Positions 43,460-52,051 of a stretch of 64,000 nt of DNA are shown one piece after another. Position 1 is the first letter of the stretch. The number at the start of each line of letters is the position of its first letter. Under the pieces are notes generated by a model, which was not told the DNA's origin, searched no databases, and was given only the letters and a program-made list of their open reading frames with translations. Source of the stretch: DASYXZ01 sp035308965 (GTDB lineage: Bacteria > Acidobacteriota > Terriglobia > UBA7540); the NCBI GenBank assembly GCA_035308965.1, contig DATGFN010000043.1:1-64000 (forward strand), read 5' to 3'. The translations under genes were made by a program, and so were the position numbers.

Positions 43460-44935
43460 CTAAACAGCCTTGCCACGCCGCTGCCAGACATAAAAGACCG
43501 GAATGCCCACAGCCACAATGCAAAGCCCGGTGAGGCAACGCGCGGTCTTATGGGTAAGGAGCGCCCACTCCACGAAGACCGCGAACATGATGTAGATCGC
43601 CGGCAGCACGGGATAGCCCCAGGCGCGATAGGGACGCGGCGCGTCGGGACGCGTACGCCGAAGCCAAAAGAGTCCACCGATGGTGAGAATGTAAAACAGG
43701 ACTACGGAAAAAATCACGTACTCCAGAAGATCGTTGTAGGTGCCGGACAACGTAAGCACTCCGGCCCAAACCGCCTGCACCATAATGGAAACGGCGGGCG
43801 TGCGATATTTTGAATTTACCGTGCCGACGCTTGAAAAAAACAATCCATCTTTCGACATGGCGTAGTAGACGCGCGCGCCCGCCAGCACCAGGCCGTTGAT
43901 GCAGCCAAAAGTGGAGATCATGATGGCCGCCGCCATGAGACCTTCGCCGCGCCCGCCCAGCATCACCTGGACGGCAGCCGTGCCCACCCTGTCTTCCGCA
44001 GCGTACTGTATACCGCGTTCAAGAGGTCCGGCGCCGCTCGGCAACCCATAAAAGGGCAGGACATACACGTAAACCCAGTTGCACACAAAATACAAAGTGC
44101 ACACGGTCACGGTCCCTAGGGCCAGCGCCAGGGGCAAGTTACGCTTGGGATTCACTACTTCCGCTCCGGTGAATGTTACGTTGTTCCAGGCATCGGAGGA
44201 GAACAACGGGCCCACCAGCGCCACGGAAACAATGGTGAGAGTGGCAACGTCCCAGCGGGCCCCCTGCCACATCCCCTGGGCTTGTACCGGCGCGGCGGCG
44301 TGAGAGCCACCCCACCATACCCCGAGCGCGACCAGCCCTAACAGCGTGCCAACTTTAAGCGTGGTGAAAATATTTTGGACCAGGGCGCCGGTACGAATCC
44401 CCAATATGTTGATAGCACTCAGGAAAAAAAGGCAGCCAATGGCGATCAGTTGCTGGGTGGAAAAAGTCAGTGCCGTTGGGTGTCCAAACAGGTTTACCGT
44501 GCCCAGATCAATCAGTAAATTCTTTGCCGACACCCATGGGACAAATACTCCGAGGAACTTTCCAAAAGCCACAGCCACCGCGGCAATGGTTCCGGTTTGA
44601 ATCACCAGAAACAACGTCCAGCCATAGAGGAATCCGAATAGGGGACCGAAAGCTTCACGCAGATAAACATATTGTCCGCCCGCCCGGGGCATCATGGCGG
44701 CCAGTTCGCCGTAGGAGATGGCGCCGATCACCGTCATCAATCCGCTTAGGACCCAGCACAGGAGCATGAGTCCGGGTGATTGAACCTGGCGGGACATTTC
44801 GGCGGCAACAATAAAAACGCCGGAACCGATCATGGACCCCATGACGATGGTGGTGCAGTCGTACAGGCCGAGACTTTTACGAAGTTCGGGGCCCTCAGGC
44901 GCGATGGTTGCGGGAGTAAGGCTGGTTGTGGACAT
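43460..44935 (-). CDS. APC superfamily amino-acid permease
   Basis: A 491-residue membrane protein. LYDCTTIVMGSMIGSGVFIVAAEM is the helix-1 signature (core GSMIGSGVFI). SYGELAAMMPRAGGQYVYLREAFG follows (core PRAGGQYVYL). LLFSSDAWNNVTFTGAEVVNPKRNLP is typical of LAT-like members. It transports neutral or other amino acids; substrate unknown. The C-terminus GIPVFYVWQRRGKAV is the template for the remnant at 42373. It lies downstream of thiE, with a strong inverted repeat between them. Confidence 0.88.
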   Translation of the reverse strand: MSTTSLTPATIAPEGPELRKSLGLYDCTTIVMGSMIGSGVFIVAAEMSRQVQSPGLMLLCWVLSGLMTVIGAISYGELAAMMPRAGGQYVYLREAFGPLFGFLYGWTLFLVIQTGTIAAVAVAFGKFLGVFVPWVSAKNLLIDLGTVNLFGHPTALTFSTQQLIAIGCLFFLSAINILGIRTGALVQNIFTTLKVGTLLGLVALGVWWGGSHAAAPVQAQGMWQGARWDVATLTIVSVALVGPLFSSDAWNNVTFTGAEVVNPKRNLPLALALGTVTVCTLYFVCNWVYVYVLPFYGLPSGAGPLERGIQYAAEDRVGTAAVQVMLGGRGEGLMAAAIMISTFGCINGLVLAGARVYYAMSKDGLFFSSVGTVNSKYRTPAVSIMVQAVWAGVLTLSGTYNDLLEYVIFSVVLFYILTIGGLFWLRRTRPDAPRPYRAWGYPVLPAIYIMFAVFVEWALLTHKTARCLTGLCIVAVGIPVFYVWQRRGKAV

Positions 44936-44950
44936 GAAGAAATTATGAAG

Positions 44951-45036
44951 TATGAATTATGAAGTATGAAGCACAAAACGAAACGTTGATTAGTCCTGAC
45001 CGCCCTCAATTCACAATTCATACTTCATAATTCATA
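44951..45036. repeat. Perfect 20-bp inverted repeat between thiE and the permease
   Basis: tatgaattatgaagtatgaa at 44951-44970 is exactly complementary to 45017-45036, with a 46-base loop. Extra copies of the words ttatgaag and aattcaca flank it. It could form a long AT-rich hairpin in the transcript that runs from thiE to the permease. Confidence 0.75.
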
Positions 45037-45038
45037 TT

Positions 45039-45671
45039 TTATATTTTTCCCACCGCCTTAAGAAATTCTCGCGCCCGGGCTTCAACATTCGGCGCGCCTA
45101 TCAAGTTGCTGATCACGGCCACGGAATCCGCTCCCGCCTCGATTGCGGACTTGGCGTTTTCCACCGTTATCCCTCCGATGGCCACCAGCGGCTTGCGCGT
45201 TGCCTGGCGGGCCTGGCGCAGGCCTTCGAGTCCCACCACCGGGTCGGGATTATCTTTACTGTGGGTGGGGAAAATCGGGCCGAAGGCAATGTAGTCCGCT
45301 GAAGTCTGGTCCGCCTCCTTCACCTGTTCCAGTGAATGGGTCGAATAGCCAATCACCTTGCCTTCCTTCAGGACGCTTCGAGCCAATTCGGGGGGCAGGT
45401 CTTCCTGACCCAAATGCACGCCTTCCGAATCCACGGCGCGGGCAATGTCCGCTCGATCGTTTACGATGAATACCGCCTGCACCCGCCGCGTTCGTTCCAG
45501 TATCTGGTTGCTGACGTCCAACAACTCACGGGTTGGCGCGCGCTTGGCCCGGTATTGAATCAGTCTCACCCCGGCGGCAAGCAGAAGATCGGTTATGGTA
45601 ACGAGCGATCGACCACCCGACTGGGCAGGGTCGATAATAGCGTACAGGCGTGGAATGGTAAAGCTCACCAC
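45039..45671 (-). CDS. thiE: Thiamine-phosphate synthase
   Basis: A 210-residue TIM barrel starting at GTG 45671. LIQYRAKRAPTRELLDVS, VFIVNDRADIARAVDSEGVHLGQEDLP, DYIAFGPIFPTHSK and VAIGGITVENAKSAIEAGADSVAVIS are ThiE signatures covering the pyrophosphate and Mg2+ sites. It joins HMP-PP and thiazole phosphate to make thiamine phosphate. No TPP riboswitch is visible; the gene is 24 bases after accC. Confidence 0.93.
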   Translation of the reverse strand: MVSFTIPRLYAIIDPAQSGGRSLVTITDLLLAAGVRLIQYRAKRAPTRELLDVSNQILERTRRVQAVFIVNDRADIARAVDSEGVHLGQEDLPPELARSVLKEGKVIGYSTHSLEQVKEADQTSADYIAFGPIFPTHSKDNPDPVVGLEGLRQARQATRKPLVAIGGITVENAKSAIEAGADSVAVISNLIGAPNVEARAREFLKAVGKI

Positions 45672-45695
45672 CCAACCCCGCGTCTGCTCTTCAAA

Positions 45696-47045
45696 TCAAA
45701 TGTCGCCATTGGGCACAAATCGGGTTAGAAATCGAGTGTCAAAATTTCCGGCGCGAAAGTCGGGATCGGCCATGATCTTTTCGTGGATGGGAATGGAAGT
45801 GGAAATCCCCTCCACAATAAACATTTCAAGGGCGCGTTCCATCCGGTTGATGGCTTCCGTGCGGCTGTCGCCATGGACGGCCAACTTGGCGATCAGCGAA
45901 TCGTAATAGGGCGGGACAATAGAATCGGCGTGTGCCGCCGTGTCCACTCGCACTCCGGTTCCGCCCGGCACATGGAATTCGGTGATTTTGCCGGCCGAAG
46001 GCGCAAAGGTCTCCGGATTCTCAGCGCAGATTCTGCACTCGATGGCGTGGCCTCGCAGGCCCACAGTTTCGCCTTCCATGGAGAGCGGCTCGCCAGCCGC
46101 AATAAGGATTTGTTTTTTAACCAGATCCAATCCGGTCACCAATTCCGTCACCGGATGTTCCACCTGAATTCGAGTGTTCATCTCCAGAAAATAGAGATCT
46201 TTGTTTTCATCCATCAGGAACTCGACCGTGCCGGCATTGCTATACCCCACTTCTTTAAGGGCTTTCACCACCTGGTGGCCCACGCGCTTGCGCAATTGGG
46301 GAGTCATCTGCGTGGAGGGCGACTCCTCCAGCAGCTTCTGGTGCCGGCGTTGGATGGTGCACTCGCGTTCGCCCAGGTGAACGACTTTGCCGTGCTCATC
46401 GGCCAGAATCTGAAACTCGATGTGGCGCGGGCTGGAGATGTATTTCTCCAGGTAAACGTCGGGAGTCCCGAAGGCCGCGGTGGCTTCATTCTGCGCGGTC
46501 CGAACGGCCGCCATCAATTCCTCCTGCGAATGCACCACTCGCATACCGCGACCGCCGCCTCCTGCCGCCGCTTTCACCATCACAGGGTAACCGATCTTCT
46601 GCGCTGCTTCGAGGGCGTGAGCTTCGGACTGGATCACTCCATCCGAGCCGGGCAGCACCGGCAGACCCAGGCGGGCCATAGCCTTCCGGGCTTTGTCTTT
46701 GTCACCCATCAGGCGTATAACGTCAGGGCGCGGGCCGATGAACTTGATTTTCGAGGCCTCGCAAACCTCGGCGAAGGCGGCATTCTCCGCCAGGAATCCA
46801 TACCCGGGGTGGATGGCTTCGGCGTTGGTGATTTCCGCCGCGGAAATGATGCTGGCAACGTTCAGATAGCTTTCCGAACTTCGGGGCGGACCAATGCAGA
46901 CAGCCTCATCGGCAAAACGCACCGGCAAGGAATAGCGGTCGGCCTCGGAATAGACCACCACCGTTTGAATGCCCAATTCCTTGCAAGCGCAAATCACGCG
47001 CAAGGCAATCTCACCACGGTTTGCAATAAGGATTTTTTTGAACAT
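45696..47045 (-). CDS. accC: Acetyl-CoA carboxylase, biotin carboxylase subunit
   Basis: About 449 residues from ATG 47045, the exact family size, starting MFKKILIANRGEIALRV. An upstream in-frame start at 47132 would add residues encoded by a word-like repeat (LSTVSCELRTLSCEL) and is rejected. ATP-grasp signatures are visible: KAAAGGGGRGMRVV, RECTIQRRHQKLLEESPS and FLEMNTRIQVEHPVTE. It carboxylates biotin on AccB in the first step of fatty-acid synthesis. It follows accB on the same strand, separated by a repeat-rich spacer of about 170 bases. Confidence 0.96.
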   Translation of the reverse strand: MFKKILIANRGEIALRVICACKELGIQTVVVYSEADRYSLPVRFADEAVCIGPPRSSESYLNVASIISAAEITNAEAIHPGYGFLAENAAFAEVCEASKIKFIGPRPDVIRLMGDKDKARKAMARLGLPVLPGSDGVIQSEAHALEAAQKIGYPVMVKAAAGGGGRGMRVVHSQEELMAAVRTAQNEATAAFGTPDVYLEKYISSPRHIEFQILADEHGKVVHLGERECTIQRRHQKLLEESPSTQMTPQLRKRVGHQVVKALKEVGYSNAGTVEFLMDENKDLYFLEMNTRIQVEHPVTELVTGLDLVKKQILIAAGEPLSMEGETVGLRGHAIECRICAENPETFAPSAGKITEFHVPGGTGVRVDTAAHADSIVPPYYDSLIAKLAVHGDSRTEAINRMERALEMFIVEGISTSIPIHEKIMADPDFRAGNFDTRFLTRFVPNGDI

Positions 47046-47219
47046 GGGGGATAAGGACAGTTCACAGCTTAAAGTCCGAAGTTCACAGCTTACAGTCGAC
47101 AGTTTACAGTTAAAAGGAAGCGTACCCGCCAATGGTCCGGCATGACCTCTCGACAGGCCTGCAGGGCTTGATTAAAGCATTGAACTCTCAACATTCAACT
47201 TTCGACTTTGAACCTTTAA
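47046..47219. repeat. Word-like repeats in the accB-accC spacer
   Basis: Words such as gttcacagctta (twice), acagtcgacag and acagtttacagtt lie next to accC. The words ttgaactctcaac and ttcaactttcgactttgaac lie next to accB. The left part extends the accC frame artificially if the upstream start is used. Confidence 0.5.
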
Positions 47220-47765
47220 CTATTTCTTGTGCGATGGCCGGATAGCGAAAAGGCTTTGACTGTACTCCACCGGCTGACCATTCTCGACGTATACCCGGAC
47301 AATTTCACCCGCTGCCTCCGACTCAATTTCATTCATCAACTTCATGGCTTCTATGATGCACAAGACCTGCCCCACTTGCACGTTGTCCCCCACTTGGACA
47401 AATGGAGGCGCGTTGGGAGCGGGGGCGGAAAAAAAAGTCCCGACAATGGGAGACTTGATTATGAACAGCCCCTCCGTAGATTCCGGCCCTGCCGGCTCTC
47501 CTGTTGCCGCGCCGGCAGCATGCGTATCCGGGTGCGCCCGGGGAGGCGGAGGCGGCGGCAGGAAGGAGTTTTCCTTGTAGGGGGCCAGAACATGTGTCTC
47601 GTAGCGCGCGTCACCCCGCTTGACTCGAATTTTAGCCCCGCCTTTCTCCAACTCAAATTCTGTGATCTCGCGCTTGATCAGGACGTCAAGAAGGTCTTGA
47701 ATCTCGTGCAGGTCCCAGGTGGCGGGTGGCACCTTTTTCCCTTGCTTCTCTTTCCTTCCAGGCAT
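47220..47765 (-). CDS. accB: Acetyl-CoA carboxylase, biotin carboxyl carrier protein
   Basis: A 181-residue protein. An N-terminal helical domain (LHEIQDLLDVLIKREITEFELEKGGAKIRVKRG; core LIKREITEFELE) is followed by a Pro/Ala-rich linker with FLPPPPPPRAHPD. The C-terminal biotinyl domain has VGTFFSAPAPNAPPFVQVGD and IIEAMKLMNEIE, where the Lys of EAMKLM is biotinylated. It carries carboxybiotin between AccC and the carboxyltransferase. It lies 19 bases after the M24 peptidase gene, probably co-transcribed. Confidence 0.95.
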   Translation of the reverse strand: MPGRKEKQGKKVPPATWDLHEIQDLLDVLIKREITEFELEKGGAKIRVKRGDARYETHVLAPYKENSFLPPPPPPRAHPDTHAAGAATGEPAGPESTEGLFIIKSPIVGTFFSAPAPNAPPFVQVGDNVQVGQVLCIIEAMKLMNEIESEAAGEIVRVYVENGQPVEYSQSLFAIRPSHKK

Positions 47766-47784
47766 CGGTTGAGCTCCTAAGTTT

Positions 47785-48894
47785 CTAAGAAATTGTCCAG
47801 TCGTCCATGGGTGAACGAGTCAGAATCTCGGGGCCATTTGCCCCTGCCAAAACGGTATCCTCAAGCCGAATGCCGCCCAGGCCCTCAAGGTAGACGCCCG
47901 GTTCGGCGGTAACCACGCAACCCGTTTTCAGCCGGGTCTTGTCCTTCTTGCCCAAGCGGGGTTTCTCATGAATATCGAGGCCAACGCCGTGTCCCGTACT
48001 GTGTGTAAAGAAATTTGCCAAGCCTCGCCGCGAAAGAGATTCTCGGGCTGCCGCATCCACCTCTCCACCCTCGACACCCTCCCGAATGCTCTCTACAGCC
48101 TGCTGCTGGGCTTCCAGGACGGCTCTATAGAGGCTTTTGATCCTGCGTCCAGGCCTTGAGTCCAGATAAAGGGTCCGCGTCATGTCGGCAGCGTATCCGC
48201 CCAGTATAGCACCCAGATCGAAGATAACCAATTCGCTTTTCCCCAATATTTTGTTTGAGGCGCGCGCGTGGGGCAAGGCGCTGCGGGGGCCGGAAGCCAC
48301 GATGGTATCAAAGGCTGGACCTTCCGCGCCTTTTCGCCTCATACGAAACTCGATTTCAGCGGCCAAATCGGACTCCCTGGCCCCGGGCCGGACTAAAGGG
48401 CGGACCTCCGCGAAAGCATCCACGGTTATCTGGCACGCAGCGCGAATTAATGCGATTTCGCCCTCATCCTTGACGAAACGGATTCCTTCTACGATCTCCG
48501 ACGCGGGCTCAAACTTGACCTTGCCGGAGCTGTTCTTTTCCAATGCGCGGTAATCGTTGTAGGAAATCTGCGCATCTTCGAAACCGACTCGTTTGAACTT
48601 TTTCCTCCCGAGCCATCGGCCGACCGCTTTGATAAGAGAACCTCGTTCTTCCACAATGTCAGCGTTTCGGGCCTCGCCCTTGGCCTGAAGGGTATATCGC
48701 GGATCAACCCACAAGACAGCTTCGGAGGAACCCAACCCGGCTATGCCTGCGCTTCCCCGGAAGCCTGTTAAATAAAAGATGTTGCGGGGATTGGTGATCA
48801 AAAGCAGTGGGAGATTTCGTTCTTCAAGTTGCGCCCGTACTTTTGCCTGGCGTTCATGGTAAGGATGAGAGGGGATTTCGAGTTTCATGTTCAT
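47785..48894 (-). CDS. Xaa-Pro aminopeptidase-like M24B metallopeptidase
   Basis: About 369 residues from ATG 48894 (ATG 48888 also possible); an in-frame TTG at 48954 lacks a Shine-Dalgarno. The creatinase-like N-domain has LLLITNPRNIFYLTGFRGSAG. The pita-bread catalytic domain has VIFDLGAILGGYAADMTRTL (two metal Asp), THSTGHGVGLDIHEKP (His), VVTAEPGVYLEGLGGIRLEDTVL (two metal Glu). It removes N-terminal residues before proline. Its start lies six bases after a terminator-like hairpin and overlaps the stop of a seven-codon leader ORF as ATGA. Followed by accB, a frequent order. Confidence 0.9.
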   Translation of the reverse strand: MNMKLEIPSHPYHERQAKVRAQLEERNLPLLLITNPRNIFYLTGFRGSAGIAGLGSSEAVLWVDPRYTLQAKGEARNADIVEERGSLIKAVGRWLGRKKFKRVGFEDAQISYNDYRALEKNSSGKVKFEPASEIVEGIRFVKDEGEIALIRAACQITVDAFAEVRPLVRPGARESDLAAEIEFRMRRKGAEGPAFDTIVASGPRSALPHARASNKILGKSELVIFDLGAILGGYAADMTRTLYLDSRPGRRIKSLYRAVLEAQQQAVESIREGVEGGEVDAAARESLSRRGLANFFTHSTGHGVGLDIHEKPRLGKKDKTRLKTGCVVTAEPGVYLEGLGGIRLEDTVLAGANGPEILTRSPMDDWTIS

Positions 48895-48914
48895 AAACAA
48901 AAGGGAGGAGACAT
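48891..48914 (-). CDS. Seven-codon leader ORF overlapping the peptidase start
   Basis: On the minus strand ATG at 48914 encodes MSPPFCL and then TGA at 48893-48891. The stop shares bases with the peptidase ATG (ATGA). GGGAGGAGG lies just upstream, with one GGAGG core ending six bases and another three bases before this ATG. The Shine-Dalgarno is the 5' arm of the hairpin at 48900-48929. The short ORF is a reading of the sequence; expression is inference. Confidence 0.4.
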   Translation of the reverse strand: MSPPFCL

Positions 48915-48929
48915 TCGCCTCCTCCCTTT
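48900..48929 (-). terminator. Perfect terminator-like hairpin after pilQ, also carrying a ribosome binding site
   Basis: On the minus strand AAAGGGAGGAG (48929-48919) pairs perfectly with CTCCTCCCTTT (48910-48900) over 11 base pairs with an 8-base loop. It is followed by TGTTTATG, so the 3' side reads CCCTTTTGTTT. It starts 43 bases after the pilQ stop. The same 5' arm is the only strong Shine-Dalgarno for the next gene, so it may act as an attenuator as well as a terminator. Confidence 0.65.
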
Positions 48930-48971
48930 GAATAATGACAGCGTTCACTTTCAATAGATTTGTGACTCGAG

Positions 48972-51470
48972 CTATCCCGGCAGCACTTTCGGCGTTACAA
49001 AGAACAGAAGTTCGTTCTCGTTCGATTTCTTTGTGGATGTCTTAAAGAGCTGGCCGAGGAGCGGAATTTGTCCAACCCAGGGCACATAGGTAGCCGCCTT
49101 GCTGGATCCACTCACCGTAATACCGCCGAAGATAACGGTGCCGCCATCGGGCACAAGAACCTGTGTGTTTGCAGCCTGATGGTTAATGCTGGTGCCTACG
49201 CCAGGCACTATGTCTCCAGGGGATGCGTTATCCACCTTGATAACCAAGAACACGTTGCCATCCTGCGTGATTTGGGGGGTCACTGTAAGAGTGAGGGCAG
49301 CGTTGACGTAAGTTATTGAGATCGTGTTGTTAATGTTTGTCTGAACGGGAATCTCCACGCCTTGCTCGACCGTTCCCGCGACGTTGTTCTGGGTAACGAT
49401 CATCGGTTTGGAGATGGTCTTGGATTCGGCTTTTTGCTCCGAGGCCGCGATCATGGCATTGATGAAGTATCGTGCTCCCATGTTCGAAATGGCGTAAGCC
49501 CCAAATCCAGCCGCGCTGGTCTGGCCAATGGTGATGCGCGTGGTCGAGCCGACCCCGGGTATGTTACCTGTCACCGAGGCGTTGCTCCCGGTTGCGCCAC
49601 CGGTCACAGTGCTGGTGGATGGGTTTACGATGCCATTGTTCAGCGCCCCCGACAGGTCGCGTTCAAAAAGCTGAGTGGTAAGGAGAACCCGGGCCTCAAT
49701 GGAAACTTGCTTGGTCTTGGTGTCAAGTCTCTGGATAATCTGCTCAATAATCGGAATCTGCGAAGCAATGTCGGAAATAATCAGTGTGTTAGTTCGGTCG
49801 TCGACCAGAATATTTCCGCGCTTGCTCAATGCCCCGCCGCCCGTCCACGTTTTTAGCATCGTTTGGAGGGCCTTGGCACTGGCATAATTCACAGGAACAA
49901 ACTTGGTGACCAGGGGCTGAGCGTCATCACGGGCCTGCACCAGTTTGGCCGCGGCCTCCTGTTGAGCAGCCAGCGTTTCCAGCTTTGAAATCCTCAGAAC
50001 ATTGCCCTCCAAGGTTTTTCCCAATTGATTATTTTTAAGCACGATATCCAGCGCCTGGTCCCAGGGTACGTTGTCCAGCACCATGGTCACGGTTCCGGTC
50101 ACGTTCGGATCCACCAGAATATTAAGGCCGCTGATCTCGTGAATCAAACGGAAGAAGTCCTTTAGGTCAACGTCTTTAAGGTTGAGTGAAATGGGCTCTC
50201 CGGTGTAATGGGGCTGTTCCGGGGTCATGTCAGGATTCTGCGCCGGAGTTTGTTCCAAGTTGACTTCGGTTGAGCCCGCCATGACCTTGGCGGCGTGGTC
50301 AGCCTTTACATCTTCAGGAGCCTTATCGGTAGGGTCGAGCCGGGGAGCGGCGGACACCTCATTAGAAACGGGAGGAGGCGGCAAAGTGTTCTGGAACTCA
50401 GGGTGAGACGGAAGAACCAATTCGGCCTTTTCTTCGATGGCCGGAGGAGCCACAACCTCGGTTTTCGCCATTTCCGGTGGATTAATTGTCTCCGCAGTCA
50501 GGAGCGCGGAGGTTCTCACTTGTGAAGCAAATGGGAGTACGATTACTTGGTTCCCCGCCGGCTGAGCCGACGCCACCAATGAATGAGAAGGCGGCTTCGC
50601 AGCCTGGCTCACTGTCACATGCGGTTTCAGCTCAATGCGGATCCCTCCCGGCTGCGCATGGACGTCAAAAACCGCGTCTGCCGCGAGGTCAGCGACCACG
50701 CGAACCACAGCCGGATCCTTGTCCCGGAACTGGCCGACCCTGACATCACTTAATAGGGGTGACTTTCCAGGGAAAGTCTTCTGCCGCAAAGCTTGATGCG
50801 CTTTATCCAAATCAACTACCAACCGTCTCGGGTTGCTTAACTGAATAACGTGGTAGGTGGTGGGCTGGCTCATGTCTACGTCCACGAAGAGCTCACCCGA
50901 GGGTCCCGGATTGATTGAGACACCTGAAACCAGGGCGAATTCCCCTGTGGATTTGGCAACCGGCTCTGCTTTGGGTTCGGATGGACGAGCGACCGCACTT
51001 GGCCCCGGGACCACTGCCGGGGTCGGGGTAGAAATCACCGAAGGTGCAGGGACGTCCGCGCTGTCGCCAAAAACAAAAGAGAGCGAATCATTTGTTCTCT
51101 CAACTTGGAACTCCTGATGGTGCTTCATCTCCACCTGGAGTCGCACCACCGGAACCTTGGCTGGATTCGTGAACTGCACCAAGCGGTAGCCGGTAAGCAA
51201 TCCGCCTGTCCACTCACCTGTTGCAGCAAGGTTATCCGCGGTGGCAGGTGCCAGGTCAATGAAGAGCGTATCGGGGGTGGCCTGAACGGCATTGAAGGAA
51301 TATGCTCCATCAATTCGTAACTGGAGGGAATTGGCGCCAGGCGGGACGGAAACTGAGATCGCCTTCAAGGTCGCCGGGGGTGTAGACGCCACGCCAAGCC
51401 CCGCCGCAGCGCAGACCAAAAGAAGGATCATGCCTCTCATTGCCGTCTTGGACATATTTTTTCGTGTCAT
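48972..51470 (-). CDS. pilQ: Type IV pilus secretin
   Basis: An 832-residue outer-membrane secretin. An N-terminal signal (MILLLVCAAAGLGVAS) is followed by two AMIN domains for peptidoglycan binding (about 35-130 and 180-280; VVRLQVEMKHHQEF, RRLVVDLDKAHQAL). A Pro-rich stretch is followed by an STN/N0 domain (ISLNLKDVDLKDFFRLIHEISG; core DLKDFFRLIHE) and an N1 domain (TLIISDIASQIPIIEQIIQRLD). The secretin barrel follows, with VEQGVEIPVQTNI, VPDGGTVIFGGI and PLLGQLFKT. It forms the pore through which the pilus crosses the outer membrane. Overlaps pilP by four bases. Confidence 0.95.
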   Translation of the reverse strand: MTRKNMSKTAMRGMILLLVCAAAGLGVASTPPATLKAISVSVPPGANSLQLRIDGAYSFNAVQATPDTLFIDLAPATADNLAATGEWTGGLLTGYRLVQFTNPAKVPVVRLQVEMKHHQEFQVERTNDSLSFVFGDSADVPAPSVISTPTPAVVPGPSAVARPSEPKAEPVAKSTGEFALVSGVSINPGPSGELFVDVDMSQPTTYHVIQLSNPRRLVVDLDKAHQALRQKTFPGKSPLLSDVRVGQFRDKDPAVVRVVADLAADAVFDVHAQPGGIRIELKPHVTVSQAAKPPSHSLVASAQPAGNQVIVLPFASQVRTSALLTAETINPPEMAKTEVVAPPAIEEKAELVLPSHPEFQNTLPPPPVSNEVSAAPRLDPTDKAPEDVKADHAAKVMAGSTEVNLEQTPAQNPDMTPEQPHYTGEPISLNLKDVDLKDFFRLIHEISGLNILVDPNVTGTVTMVLDNVPWDQALDIVLKNNQLGKTLEGNVLRISKLETLAAQQEAAAKLVQARDDAQPLVTKFVPVNYASAKALQTMLKTWTGGGALSKRGNILVDDRTNTLIISDIASQIPIIEQIIQRLDTKTKQVSIEARVLLTTQLFERDLSGALNNGIVNPSTSTVTGGATGSNASVTGNIPGVGSTTRITIGQTSAAGFGAYAISNMGARYFINAMIAASEQKAESKTISKPMIVTQNNVAGTVEQGVEIPVQTNINNTISITYVNAALTLTVTPQITQDGNVFLVIKVDNASPGDIVPGVGTSINHQAANTQVLVPDGGTVIFGGITVSGSSKAATYVPWVGQIPLLGQLFKTSTKKSNENELLFFVTPKVLPG

Positions 51471-52036
51471 TTTTTCTCTCCAGAAGCCGGAGCCAGTTTT
51501 TTGATCACTTCGTGAGACGTTGTCTTGCCTTCCGCATCCTTAACGTCCTCGTTGAAATAAACCGAATCCGGCGTAATCTTGGTGATGACGCCGTTGTAGA
51601 GCGGATCATTCACATGCAAGAAATAAGCGCGGTTGGCTGGATTGGCCAAAACCGCGATCATCTTGGGATTGTTTTTCCCGAGCAGGACGATGCCTTCCAA
51701 TTTCAATTGTTCGATGATCAATCCCCGCGAACCAGGGGGCAGCGGACCCAAAATTTCATTCTGGTTTCCTGAAACCTCCTCGGGCGGAGGCGGGAGCTTG
51801 AATGGATCCCGGTTGGCTCCCTCGGTAGGCCGAAAAGATGTTTGAGCTGGAGCGGCATGGCGCTTTGCGGTGGATTTCGCGGCCGCCTTGGCAGCAGGCT
51901 TCTTTGCCTTTTCTTTTGCCGCGGCCCCGTCGGACGCACTCGCTCGAGCCATACCTACCCACCCCACCAGGACGGCACTCATGAGGAGTAAGTCAAAAAA
52001 CCTTTTCCGAGTTTGGTTTTTCCCTAAATTGACCAT
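51467..52036 (-). CDS. pilP: Type IV pilus assembly protein PilP-like
   Basis: A 189-residue protein with an N-terminal hydrophobic signal (FFDLLLMSAVLVGWVGMARA), an Ala/Lys-rich linker, and a C-terminal PilP/HR-like domain: RDPFKLPPPPEE, SRGLIIEQLKLEGIVLLGKNNPKMIAVLANPANRAYFLHVND (core LKLEGIVL) and VYFNEDVKD. It connects the inner-membrane PilNO complex to PilQ. It starts 15 bases after pilO and overlaps pilQ by four bases. Confidence 0.85.
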   Translation of the reverse strand: MVNLGKNQTRKRFFDLLLMSAVLVGWVGMARASASDGAAAKEKAKKPAAKAAAKSTAKRHAAPAQTSFRPTEGANRDPFKLPPPPEEVSGNQNEILGPLPPGSRGLIIEQLKLEGIVLLGKNNPKMIAVLANPANRAYFLHVNDPLYNGVITKITPDSVYFNEDVKDAEGKTTSHEVIKKLAPASGEKK

Positions 52037-52051
52037 GGCTCTGATCCTTCA

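Noticed and set aside
45783..47054. 423-codon plus-strand frame opposite accC
   Set aside because: It is antisense to a complete, recognisable accC. Its residues have no family motif, and it has no promoter or ribosome site. It is a by-product of the codon bias of accC.
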